The notes: generated by a model not told the origin, from the sequence alone. A stretch of 9,017 nucleotides of DNA from PCC-6802 sp031388585 (GCA_031388585.1 JANMRU010000043.1:1-9017), one strand, 5' to 3'; positions 1-7,402 are shown, numbered from the stretch's first letter. Program-made: numbers and translations.

Positions 1-795
1 ACCTTCAGGCACTGAAGCAAGCATTTGCTGCGTGGCAGTCCCTGAAGCCTTCTCAGGTATCCGCGTAAGGTGAGTTACTAAGGATTGTTGTAATTTGAGC
101 ATTTTGGATACTGCTTTAGAATGCTCTAAGAGAAACCAACAAAACCAAATAGTCACTACTCTTAAGGCTACTGTTTCATACAATTTATCACTTAAAAATG
201 GTTGGCTTTGTATTAATTTTGCAACTGCCCAAGGAGATGAAGCGATCATCAGCCCTATGCGAATCCATAATACTGTAGTAACGAGATTTGGCAATTTCAC
301 TAAAATAGTGATTAAAAAAAAAGAAAAACTAAGAAACAAAATCCCAAAAATAAATGCTATTCCAACTGTTCCAAAATCACCATACAACAAAGTTAAGTAA
401 TTCAGATCGTATCTTGAAATAGATAAGTTGTCATAACTTGAACGACGAGTAATTAGAAATGGTAAAATTGATAATGTGAGATAAGCCAGACTGAAGAAGA
501 AAAAATATATCCTCAGTAGCCCAGGTGTCAATGAGCAAATTACATCCTTTTTTACCACAACGTTATTACGCTTGACGACACACTGTGCTAAGAGTGATAA
601 AGTCGGCCTAAAGGTTACATCGTACTTAGTAGTTTTACCATTTTCAATTGCTTCAAAATGATGAGTGGAGGATGGCTTAAAAATGCTCAGTTTTTCAGAA
701 ACTATGACATTGTCGTAGTAGACATATTCTTTCCCAGCAGAGGCAACTGCTAATTGTATTTCATGGTTCTCAATTTTAAAGCTTATCTTATTCAT
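1..795 (-). CDS. Multi-pass membrane protein of unknown function (3' end beyond the window)
   Basis: The minus strand is open for 265 codons from ATG at 795-793 to base 1, with no stop, so the C-terminus lies outside the window. An in-frame TAA four codons upstream limits the start; no good Shine-Dalgarno precedes it. Residues 1-88 are soluble, probably beta-rich (VYYDNVIVSEK near 25-35, HHFEAIENG near 45-53, KYDVTF near 57-62). At least four hydrophobic segments follow: about 93-115 (contains YFFFFSLAYL), 138-166, 171-195 and 206-225. The last visible part (226-265) is polar. I do not recognise the family. A beta domain fused to a four-helix membrane region could be a sensor or transport accessory, but nothing here shows a function. 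The gene looks more AT-rich than its neighbours and has no HIP1 site, which may reflect transfer or only hydrophobic composition. That it codes is inferred from the long open frame and coherent membrane topology. Confidence 0.8.
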   Translation of the reverse strand, partial: MNKISFKIENHEIQLAVASAGKEYVYYDNVIVSEKLSIFKPSSTHHFEAIENGKTTKYDVTFRPTLSLLAQCVVKRNNVVVKKDVICSLTPGLLRIYFFFFSLAYLTLSILPFLITRRSSYDNLSISRYDLNYLTLLYGDFGTVGIAFIFGILFLSFSFFLITILVKLPNLVTTVLWIRIGLMIASSPWAVAKLIQSQPFLSDKLYETVALRVVTIWFCWFLLEHSKAVSKMLKLQQSLVTHLTRIPEKASGTATQQMLASVPEG

Positions 796-808
796 CTCTA
801 TTAATTAA

Positions 809-836
809 GGTGTGCCTTTCAGCATAAGCTCACACC
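809..836 (-). promoter_or_regulatory. Inverted repeat in the leader of the left-edge membrane gene
   Basis: GGTGTG (809-814) and CACACC (831-836) form a perfect 6-bp inverted repeat with a 16-nt spacer, 14 bases upstream of the ATG at 795 on the minus strand. As RNA it could form a hairpin just before the start codon, with the only purine-rich ribosome-site-like tract (GAAAGG) in its loop. It could be a translational control element or operator, or chance; six base pairs is weak evidence. Confidence 0.25.
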
Positions 837-937
837 CATAGATTGGTAAAGAGGCTTTTTTGGATATAAATCAAATTTTGACAAAACTTATTGGATGAAG
901 AGCAAGCAAGTCCCAATCATAATTCCATCTAGGGTGC

Positions 938-996
938 AAAAAAACCTGCCCCATAGTCAATGCAGATAATCTTTACCTCGCACTAATGATATGGGG
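938..996 (-). terminator. Probable intrinsic terminator of rtcB
   Basis: On the minus strand, 18 bases past the rtcB stop, CCCCATA (996-990) pairs perfectly with TATGGGG (955-949). After four bases this is followed by a run of seven T (944-938). A 7-bp stem rich in G and C followed by a T-run is the pattern of a rho-independent terminator. The 34-nt loop is long, but contains a small AGAT/ATCT element that could shorten it. Confidence 0.5.
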
Positions 997-1014
997 AAGC
1001 TATTGGAGAGTATA

Positions 1015-2196
1015 TTATCCCTTAACGCAAACAACTTGCTTAAGCGTTGCCACCACTTCCACCAAATCAGCCTGATTACTCATCACCTGCTCAATTGGCT
1101 TATATGCCCCAGGAATCTCGTCAATAATCCCCTCGTCCTTGCGGCACTCAACCCCCGCCGTTTGGGCGATTAGATCGTCTAGCGTGAATTGATTCTTTGC
1201 CTTGTTGCGCGACATCAAACGACCCGCGCCGTGACTGCAACTGCAATAGCTTTCCGCATTGCCCTTGCCCTTGACGATATATGACTTTGCTCCCATCGAA
1301 CCTGGGATAATGCCATAGTCCTCTTCGCGGGCGCGAACGGCACCCTTGCGCGTTACGTAGACTTCCTCGCCGTAATGCACTTCCTTCTCAGCGTAATTGT
1401 GATGGCAGTTTACCTCCAGCAAAGCCTTTGTAGGCTTCCCCCCAGCAACGTGCTTCTCCACAATTTTCTTAAAGCGAGCCAGCATCACATCGCGATTGAA
1501 GTGGGCATAGTCCTGCGCCCATTGCAAATCGTGCCAATATGCCTCGAATGCAGGTGTATTGCCAACGAAATAGGCTAAGTCAGGATCGGGAAGGGATATG
1601 CTGGATAGCTTCGCTAAATCCTTAGCCGTATTGATGTGGCACTGAGCCATAATGTTGCCAATACCGCGAGATCCTGAGTGCAGCATTAACCACACCTGGT
1701 CTTCGGCATCGAGACATACTTCTAGAAAATGATTGCCTCCGCCGAGCGAACCAATCTGCCGCATAGCCTTACCTTCCAGATTCTGCACGCCAGCGTGTAA
1801 ATTTTTGAAGTCGTGCCAACCCCGCCAGTTTGTTACCGATCGCTCAACCTCTTTGTTCTCATTAAATCCCACAGGAATAGAAGCTTCCAGATCCATGCGG
1901 ATCTTCTTCAACTTACCTTCCAATTGTGCAGCCTTAAATGGAGTCTTCACAGCAGCCATTCCGCATCCCAGATCGACTCCCACAGCGGCTGGGATAATTG
2001 CTTCTTTTGTGGCAATCACGGAACCCACCAAAGCACCCTTACCCAAATGCACATCAGGCATCAAAGCAACGTGTTTGAATACAAAGGGCAACGAGGCGAC
2101 ATTCCTTGCCATTTTAATCTCATCATGTCCAAGGTCGTGATTAGCCCAGGACAAAACAGGATGGGATGTAGATATATTTAAATTTTCGTAGGGCAT
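1015..2196 (-). CDS. rtcB: RNA-splicing ligase RtcB (3'-phosphate RNA ligase)
   Basis: RtcB is a cytoplasmic, GTP- and Mn2+-dependent ligase that joins RNA 3'-phosphate or 2',3'-cyclic phosphate ends to 5'-hydroxyl ends, used in tRNA splicing or RNA repair. The 393-residue product has the usual length of the short bacterial form (E. coli about 408). Visible family motifs in order: GVDLGCGM with metal ligands D75 and C78; GGGNHFLEV with N155 and H156; HSGSRGIG with H173; NCHHN with H265/H266; PGSMGAKSYIVKG near 298-310; and CSCSHGAGR, where H322 is the expected guanylylated histidine. The C-terminus ECRKDEGIIDEIPGAYKPIE is also typical. The ATG is supported by AGGAG nine bases upstream. The gene is divergent from the M48-like gene and ends before a likely terminator, so it is probably monocistronic. 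No rtcA or archease gene is visible in the window. No active-site residue is missing. Several plus-strand open frames inside it are shadows. Confidence 0.97.
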   Translation of the reverse strand: MPYENLNISTSHPVLSWANHDLGHDEIKMARNVASLPFVFKHVALMPDVHLGKGALVGSVIATKEAIIPAAVGVDLGCGMAAVKTPFKAAQLEGKLKKIRMDLEASIPVGFNENKEVERSVTNWRGWHDFKNLHAGVQNLEGKAMRQIGSLGGGNHFLEVCLDAEDQVWLMLHSGSRGIGNIMAQCHINTAKDLAKLSSISLPDPDLAYFVGNTPAFEAYWHDLQWAQDYAHFNRDVMLARFKKIVEKHVAGGKPTKALLEVNCHHNYAEKEVHYGEEVYVTRKGAVRAREEDYGIIPGSMGAKSYIVKGKGNAESYCSCSHGAGRLMSRNKAKNQFTLDDLIAQTAGVECRKDEGIIDEIPGAYKPIEQVMSNQADLVEVVATLKQVVCVKG

Positions 2197-2205
2197 AATC
2201 TTTGA

Positions 2206-2210
2206 CTCCT
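2206..2210 (-). promoter_or_regulatory. Ribosome binding site of rtcB
   Basis: AGGAG on the minus strand lies nine bases before the ATG at 2196, a good match to the anti-Shine-Dalgarno. It fixes this start among possible ones. Confidence 0.7.
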
Positions 2211-2262
2211 GACACTACTCCTAATACGGAGAATTGAGAAGTGCAACTGTTCTAACTGCATC

Positions 2263-2292
2263 TTGATTACGAGCAGATAACAGAGCTATAAA
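2263..2292 (+). promoter_or_regulatory. Candidate promoter for the TPR/M48-like gene
   Basis: TTGATT (2263-2268) and TATAAA (2287-2292) are separated by 18 bases and resemble sigma70-type -35 and -10 boxes (4/6 and 5/6 matches). They would give a leader of about 125 bases before the ATG at 2424. This is a pattern match only; no start site is known. Confidence 0.35.
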
Positions 2293-2324
2293 CTCACTTT
2301 AGTCGCAAAATCTCAACTCCGAAT

Positions 2325-2353
2325 ATACTACAACATACTACACAAGATTGCAA
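2325..2353 (-). promoter_or_regulatory. Candidate promoter for rtcB
   Basis: On the minus strand TTGCAA (2353-2348) is followed after 17 bases by TAGTAT (2330-2325), a plausible -35/-10 pair, with a leader of about 120 bases to the rtcB ATG. The -10 box lies in one copy of an 8-bp direct repeat ATACTACA (2325-2332 and 2335-2342). The repeat period is ten bases, one helical turn, so a regulator could bind here. Inference from spacing only. Confidence 0.3.
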
Positions 2354-2423
2354 GAGCCTATTGCGGATCGCCCTAGACAGAGCTAATGTCAATGGTATAG
2401 CGAATAGCAAAAGGTAGGTCGAT

Positions 2424-4481
2424 ATGTCACTCAAAGCCGCCAAGGAAGCACTGTTACGCAAACGCTATACAGAGGCGATCGCCATCCTATTAGAGTATTG
2501 CCAAGACGCGCCCGATCGCACTGCTCAGGAATATATTCAGGCGCAGATGTGGTTAGTGTCGGCCTATCAAAAGACTGGCAGAGCCGATAAAGCGATCTCA
2601 ATTTGTGAGGAATTCCAAGATAGTGACGATCCGCAACTACAACAGTGGTCGAGAAAATCATTGGGTACGCTCAGAGCAGCTTTGGATCGGGATGACGACG
2701 ATCGCATCAAGGCCAATCCTGATGTAGCTTCGGTGATTATGTCAAAGCCCAACCGCTATCGCAAAAACAATGTGACCCTAGCGCTCGCGCCCAAATTGCA
2801 GCTTTATTATGTGTTGGCAGCGATCGCCACCGTACTAATTGTCCTAGGCATCATCTTAGGGGTGCTGTTGTGGCTGATTAGTCTTAAAGAGCTTAATCTA
2901 ACCTCTCCCTGGCTAATTAGCGCAATTACATTAACCGTGCTGATCAGCACAGTTCTGTTTTTTATGTCGCCCTGGATTATTGAAACTGCCCAGAAGCAGT
3001 ACAATCGCACCCAATGGGTAACACTCTCCGATCTTGACGAAATCGCACCAGAAGCAGTCGTGGCGATCGAGAAATTCTGTGAAATCCGCAATATCGATAT
3101 CCCCAGATTAGGACTAATCGAAGACAATATACCTGTCGCTTTTATCTATGGCATCTTGCCTAATTCCACACGCATCGTCGTCAGTCGCAGCCTGCTACAA
3201 CTTCTCGATGATGATGAAATCGCTGCGATCTACGCCTATCAGTTAGGTCACCTTCAGAATTGGAGCTTCTCGATTATTACTTTTGCGGCCGCAATACCGC
3301 AACTGGTCTATCTGCTGCATGTCTGGTTGAGTCGTGTCAGTTTTAGAGCCAAGCGCGCCAAAAATACGTTGAGAATAGTTGCAGGGTTCGTAAATGTGCT
3401 TTACAACCTCAGCAATTACATCTTGCTGTTGATTACTCGCACCAGTGGTTACCTTTGCGATCGCTTTGCCTCGGAGATGACTGGCAATCCCAATGCCATG
3501 ACCCGCGCTCTCACTAAAATAGCCCGCAGTCTGGTCAGTCAAAACCAAGTGGGACAACCCACCAGTCGTCTATTAGAATCTACCAGAACTCTCGGCACCT
3601 GCGACCACAAAACTGCTATTCCTATTGGTATGGCCTTTGAGATTCTCTACTCAGGTCAATCAGAATATAACCTCTACAAAGTGTTCTTATGGGAACTATT
3701 CAATCCTTGGGCTAATTGGCTAGAGTGGCATTCTACGCACCCGCTAATTAGTCGCCGCATCAAACAATTAACTAGTTATGCAAATCAACTAGGTCTCACG
3801 AGCGAGTATGACTTTCCGCAGATTCTCAGCGAAGGGAAATCCCTTAGTAAAATCAAACTCTCCAAAAACTTTGGCCGCGATCTACTAATTCAAACTGCCC
3901 CCTATACTGGCTTACTAATTGGGTTCTTACTATCTCAAGTGTTTTACTGGCTATACAACAACTGGTTACCACTGAGCCTCAGCATAATCGGTTTAGGATT
4001 AGGCATTATGTTCCAGGGTAGCTTGAGATATCCCAGCTACCGTAAAGTTATCGACACTGACCTAGTGGGGTTACTAATCGATCCCTATGCTAGTACATTA
4101 TGCGGACAGCCCGTCCAAATCCCTGGCGAGCTCATGGGCTATGGCAGAAAAGAAAATCAGCTTGGTTATACCCTCAAACTAGAAGATCAGTCTGGCCTGA
4201 TTTATTTAAATTATCTTCCCAATCTTAAATTGATGTTCTCTAAATCTAATGAGACGATCCAACAGATGGAGAAACTGACAGGAGAATCTGTAACAGCTAC
4301 TGGTTGGTTTAGACGCGGCGAGATCTCAGCGATCGACCTTACTTTCTTACGGCCGATCTTGCAAGACCCTTCATCCAAAGTAAAATCCCTAGCTAGCTAT
4401 CATCAATTATGGAATAACCTTCTGAGTTCGGCGATCGTGCTAGTTGGTTTAACAATTTTGGTAATTACTTCATTATTTTGA
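2424..4481 (+). CDS. TPR and M48 (HtpX-like) membrane protein with degenerate zinc site, probable pseudoprotease
   Basis: The 685-residue protein has TPR-like helices at about 1-88 and two membrane helices at about 126-153 and 161-186. A peptidase M48-like domain follows at about 195-450, then two more helices (487-510, 514-531). A beta-rich, OB-like segment lies at about 560-645 (GYTLKLEDQSGLIYLNY, VTATGWFRRG) and a final helix at 666-685. M48 landmarks are clear: YGILPNSTRIVVSRSLLQLL, DDDEIAAIYA, CDRFASEMTGNPNAMTRAL and HPLISRRI. Active members read AHELGH; this one reads AYQLGH, so the first zinc histidine is Y272 and the catalytic glutamate is Q273. The third ligand, expected as E in an E-Y-x-x-D-R motif, appears as G342. 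Only H276 remains. I therefore infer an inactive, membrane-anchored M48 homologue, perhaps a scaffold or regulator of membrane protein turnover. The frame is intact and full length, which argues against a pseudogene. AGGTAGG lies just upstream of the ATG. Fold assignment is firm; loss of activity is inferred. Confidence 0.88.
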   Translation: MSLKAAKEALLRKRYTEAIAILLEYCQDAPDRTAQEYIQAQMWLVSAYQKTGRADKAISICEEFQDSDDPQLQQWSRKSLGTLRAALDRDDDDRIKANPDVASVIMSKPNRYRKNNVTLALAPKLQLYYVLAAIATVLIVLGIILGVLLWLISLKELNLTSPWLISAITLTVLISTVLFFMSPWIIETAQKQYNRTQWVTLSDLDEIAPEAVVAIEKFCEIRNIDIPRLGLIEDNIPVAFIYGILPNSTRIVVSRSLLQLLDDDEIAAIYAYQLGHLQNWSFSIITFAAAIPQLVYLLHVWLSRVSFRAKRAKNTLRIVAGFVNVLYNLSNYILLLITRTSGYLCDRFASEMTGNPNAMTRALTKIARSLVSQNQVGQPTSRLLESTRTLGTCDHKTAIPIGMAFEILYSGQSEYNLYKVFLWELFNPWANWLEWHSTHPLISRRIKQLTSYANQLGLTSEYDFPQILSEGKSLSKIKLSKNFGRDLLIQTAPYTGLLIGFLLSQVFYWLYNNWLPLSLSIIGLGLGIMFQGSLRYPSYRKVIDTDLVGLLIDPYASTLCGQPVQIPGELMGYGRKENQLGYTLKLEDQSGLIYLNYLPNLKLMFSKSNETIQQMEKLTGESVTATGWFRRGEISAIDLTFLRPILQDPSSKVKSLASYHQLWNNLLSSAIVLVGLTILVITSLF

Positions 4482-4497
4482 GCCTTCCTGCCAGGTT

Positions 4498-4540
4498 GAT
4501 CTCTGGGTGCGGGGTAGGCCCAGAGGCACTACCCCAGATC
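4498..4540. terminator. Hairpin region between convergent genes (possible bidirectional terminator)
   Basis: The 60-base gap between the converging M48-like and prolyl oligopeptidase genes contains two perfect 7-bp inverted repeats that overlap. CTCTGGG (4501-4507) pairs with CCCAGAG (4519-4525), and GGGGTAG (4511-4517) pairs with CTACCCC (4529-4535). Both have 11-nt loops and they cannot form together. GATCT/AGATC (4498-4502, 4536-4540) could extend the second. No clear T-run follows on either strand, so termination is inferred from position and structure. Confidence 0.4.
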
Positions 4541-4541
4541 G

Positions 4542-6650
4542 CTACGTTAGAACTTTTGTTAAAAAGGCGAGGCGATCGCTGGCTTCCTCAATCAATTTAG
4601 CGGTAGGTTTGCCTGCGCCATGTCCTGCTTTGGTCTCAATCCGAATTAAAACAGGATTTTTGCCAGTATGAGCCGCCTGTAATGCCGCTGCAAACTTGAA
4701 GCTGTGGGCTGGTACTACACGATCGTCGCGATCGGCAGTAGTAATCAAAGTCGCGGGATATGCTGTTTTGGGCTTGAGATTATGTAGTGGAGAATAGGCA
4801 TAAAGAATGGGAAAGTCTTCGACATTTTCAGGAGATCCATATTCCGCCGTCCAAGCCCACCCAATTGTGAACTTATGGAACCGCAACATATCCATGACGC
4901 CAACAGCAGGCAATGCCGCCCCAAATAGATCTGGGCGCTGCGCCATGCAAGCACCAACCAGCAGCCCACCATTACTGCCTCCCGAGATCGCGAGTTTGGG
5001 CGTACTGGTATAACCATTCGCATTTAGCCATTCAGCCGCAGCGATAAAGTCATCAAAAACGTTTTGCTTGTTGGCCTTTGTCCCAGCTTGGTGCCAGTCT
5101 TCACCATACTCACCACCACCGCGAAGATTTGGGACAGCGTAGATACCACCCATCTCCATCCAAACAAGATTGCTAATCGAAAAACCTGGAGTCAGAGAAA
5201 CACCAAATCCCCCATAGGCATATAATATGGTGGGATTTTGGCCATCTAATTCAATTTCCTGCTTACGGGTAATAAACATGGGAACCTTTGTACCATCTTT
5301 GCTCTGGTAGAAAACTTGCTCAGTTATATACCGATCGGCATCAAAATTTACCTGTGGGCGGCGAAATACGACATTCTCATCTGTTTGTAAGTTGTAGCGA
5401 TAGATGGTCGGCGGTACAGTAAAGCTGGTAAAACTGTAGAAGGTTTCCGTATCGTAGCGCTTGCCACCAAATCCACCTGCCGATCCTATCCCAGGCAATT
5501 TAACTTCGCGCTCAAATTGTCCATCAAGATTGAAGATCTTTACTTGAGTAGCAGCATCTTTCAAGTAGAATGCGACAAATTGATCGTTTATCAAGCCCAC
5601 ACCTTCAAGAGTTTCCGATGCTTGGGGGATAATCTCTCGCACTTGCTGTGGGGCGTTCACATCGATCTCGATCGCCCGACCACGCGGAGCATCCAAATCA
5701 GTGCGCAACCAGAAAATTGAGTCGTCATTACCGATAAAGCTATACTCAGCACCAAACTCAGAAATCAGCTCCACAATATGCTCAGTTTGGATCGCTTCTA
5801 AAGTTGGATGAGCTTGCAAATCTAGATAGAAAATGAGATTTTTAGATTCGCTACCTTGCCAAACCGAAATAATTAGATATCTGCCATCTTCGGTAACTCC
5901 ACTATCAAATCCCCATTCTTTGCGATCGGGGCGATCGTAGATCAGGATATCTTCTGACTGAAGCGTACCAAGGCGGTGATAGTAGAGTTTTTGATAGTAA
6001 TTAATGTTTTGCAGTGCGCCACTTTCAGGTTCATCATAGCGACTGTAAAAGAAGCCTTGCCCATCATGCGTCCAGGCGGCATTAGAGAATTTACTCCATT
6101 CCACGCGATCGCTCAAATCCTCACCTGTTTCTACAGACCTAATTCGCCATTCCTTCCAATCTGAGCCACCAGTGGAAAGAGCATAGGCCATCATTTTGCC
6201 ATCATTACTAATTGCTAGACCTGACAGAGCAACCGTACCATCGACTGAAAGCTGATTGGGATCGAGTAAAACGATGGGTTCGCCATCTAGTGCTGTCAAC
6301 GTGTAAAGTACGCTCTGGTTCTGCAAACCGTCATTCTTAAAATAGAAGTAGCGATCGCCTTCTTTGAACGGAATGCCATATTTCTCGTAATCCCATAATT
6401 CGGTCAAGCGAGCTTGAATCTTTGATTTATCAGCGATCGCTTCCAGGAAATTAAAGGTAACCTGATTTTGTGCTTGAACCCAAGCCTGAGTTGCCTCAGC
6501 ATCTGCATCTTCTAGCCAACGATATGGATCTGTAATCTCGATACCGTGGTAATTATCAACCGTTTCCCCTATGTGGCTGGGGGGATAGTTGAAAGGCTGG
6601 CTGCGAGATTGGTCGTGAGCTTGGGCGGTAGGCCGATCGGTTGGCGACAT
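4542..6650 (-). CDS. Prolyl oligopeptidase (S9A serine peptidase)
   Basis: This cytosolic serine peptidase cleaves short peptides after proline. The 702-residue length fits the family (about 700-710). The N-terminal segment IEITDPYRWLEDAD (37-50) is the usual lead-in, followed by a region of about 80-430 expected to form the seven-bladed propeller that restricts substrate size. The alpha/beta-hydrolase domain covers the C-terminal third: YAYGGFG (478-484), PNLRGGGEYGEDWH (507-520), nucleophile S559 in SGGSNGG, D642 in ADRDDRVVP, and H677 in AGHGAGKPT. R644 matches the conserved substrate-binding arginine after the aspartates. No signal peptide is visible; residues 1-25 are polar. The ATG has only a weak AGAAG-like site upstream. 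The gene converges on the M48-like gene and diverges from the DUF1622 gene, so it is likely transcribed alone. It carries several HIP1 sites. Reading frame and triad are complete. Confidence 0.97.
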   Translation of the reverse strand: MSPTDRPTAQAHDQSRSQPFNYPPSHIGETVDNYHGIEITDPYRWLEDADAEATQAWVQAQNQVTFNFLEAIADKSKIQARLTELWDYEKYGIPFKEGDRYFYFKNDGLQNQSVLYTLTALDGEPIVLLDPNQLSVDGTVALSGLAISNDGKMMAYALSTGGSDWKEWRIRSVETGEDLSDRVEWSKFSNAAWTHDGQGFFYSRYDEPESGALQNINYYQKLYYHRLGTLQSEDILIYDRPDRKEWGFDSGVTEDGRYLIISVWQGSESKNLIFYLDLQAHPTLEAIQTEHIVELISEFGAEYSFIGNDDSIFWLRTDLDAPRGRAIEIDVNAPQQVREIIPQASETLEGVGLINDQFVAFYLKDAATQVKIFNLDGQFEREVKLPGIGSAGGFGGKRYDTETFYSFTSFTVPPTIYRYNLQTDENVVFRRPQVNFDADRYITEQVFYQSKDGTKVPMFITRKQEIELDGQNPTILYAYGGFGVSLTPGFSISNLVWMEMGGIYAVPNLRGGGEYGEDWHQAGTKANKQNVFDDFIAAAEWLNANGYTSTPKLAISGGSNGGLLVGACMAQRPDLFGAALPAVGVMDMLRFHKFTIGWAWTAEYGSPENVEDFPILYAYSPLHNLKPKTAYPATLITTADRDDRVVPAHSFKFAAALQAAHTGKNPVLIRIETKAGHGAGKPTAKLIEEASDRLAFLTKVLT

Positions 6651-6678
6651 GTATATTCTTCTAGATAAGGATGCTTTT

Positions 6679-6691
6679 AGCTATCATAGCT
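6679..6691. promoter_or_regulatory. 13-bp palindrome in the divergent promoter region
   Basis: AGCTATCATAGCT is a perfect palindrome with 6-bp arms around one central base, 28 bases upstream of the prolyl oligopeptidase ATG. On the minus strand it contains TATGAT, a possible -10 box, so a protein bound here would block that promoter. No good -35 box was found with it. Confidence 0.3.
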
Positions 6692-6770
6692 GTTACGATC
6701 GGTTAGTAGCGATCGCTTCTTAAATTTGATGCTACTGATGCTGTGGAGACCAATCCCTTAGAAATAATTT

Positions 6771-6787
6771 GTTAACCACATGTTAAC
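6771..6787. promoter_or_regulatory. GTTAAC dyad straddling the DUF1622 start codon
   Basis: Two copies of the self-complementary hexamer GTTAAC (6771-6776 and 6782-6787) flank CACAT, which holds the first two bases of the ATG at 6780. The region also lacks a Shine-Dalgarno. The dyad could be an operator or a weak hairpin hiding the start, or chance in AT-rich DNA. Confidence 0.2.
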
Positions 6788-7235
6788 TCACTTGAATTAC
6801 TTCGCGTTCGCTATTGAGAATATTACTAAGCCAGAAGGTACATCTAGCGTATTTCTTGTGGCGGAGAGCTTATTAATACAGATAGCACTGTTTCTAAAAG
6901 TAATTCTAGAATTTATCGCAATCTTAACGATCGCGATCGCCGTACTCATAACCTTCAAGAGATTTCTGCGTCAACGTTCCCACCCCAGAGATCGGAATCT
7001 TCAGCAATCCCTCCGACTGGATTTGGGTCTATCCCTTGCCCTATCTCTAGAATTTCTCCTGGCGGCAGATATCGTTGGTACAGCCGTATCTCCTGGTTGG
7101 GATGCGATCGCTAAACTGGCGGCAATTACTGGAATTCGGACTTTTCTCAATTTCTTTTTGCATCAAGAAGTGCGAGAAATGCAGAAAAATACGACCGTTA
7201 CCCCACCTTATGTGCAGGAATCAGCAAATTCTTAA
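6780..7235 (+). CDS. DUF1622 family membrane protein
   Basis: A 151-residue protein matching DUF1622 in length and motif order. It has a first membrane helix at about 36-59 ending in KRFLRQR, a second at about 78-102 with the signature LRLDLGLSLALSLEFLLAADIVGTA, and a third region WDAIAKLAAITGIRTFLNFFLHQEV (about 107-131). The R-x-x-L-G, LEFLLAADI and IRT-x-LN-x-x-L-x-x-E elements are what I recall of the family. The biochemical function is unknown; it sits in the inner membrane. No Shine-Dalgarno precedes the ATG and no better in-frame start exists nearby, so the exact start is less sure than the family. It is divergent from prolyl oligopeptidase and 167 bases ahead of the zinc peptidase, too far for tight coupling. 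The gene holds two HIP1 sites. Confidence 0.88.
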   Translation: MLTHLNYFAFAIENITKPEGTSSVFLVAESLLIQIALFLKVILEFIAILTIAIAVLITFKRFLRQRSHPRDRNLQQSLRLDLGLSLALSLEFLLAADIVGTAVSPGWDAIAKLAAITGIRTFLNFFLHQEVREMQKNTTVTPPYVQESANS

Positions 7236-7390
7236 ATATCCACTTCTTCTTTGACCTTACAGAATGACAGGTTTCTGGATTGATATGAAAACTACAATAC
7301 AAGCGATCGCACCAGACGCCAGATAGCCTGTCAATGATATTCTCTATAGAAGAATGTTCAGGTTTCATCAAAATTAAATTGGTATAAAGC

Positions 7391-7397
7391 AGGAAGG
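7391..7397 (+). promoter_or_regulatory. Ribosome binding site of the zinc metallopeptidase
   Basis: AGGAAGG ends five bases before the ATG at 7403 and supports that start for a protein with an N-terminal anchor. The rest of the 167-base gap (7236-7402) holds one HIP1 site, a 7-bp inverted repeat TGACAGG/CCTGTCA (7265-7271, 7327-7333) with a 55-base spacer, and no gene that I can support. Confidence 0.65.
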
Positions 7398-7402
7398 CTA
7401 AT

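Noticed and set aside
3..68. A plus-strand frame ending in TAA that looks like the C-terminus of an upstream gene
   Set aside because: The same bases are covered by the minus-strand membrane gene, which stays open to base 1; a 21-codon tail is not enough support.
95..400. A 101-codon plus-strand open frame
   Set aside because: It lies opposite the longer minus-strand membrane-protein frame (795 to 1), has no recognisable motif and no ribosome site; the minus-strand reading gives coherent membrane helices.
1733..2181. Two plus-strand open frames of over 120 codons
   Set aside because: Both are antisense shadows of rtcB, whose motifs are unambiguous on the minus strand.
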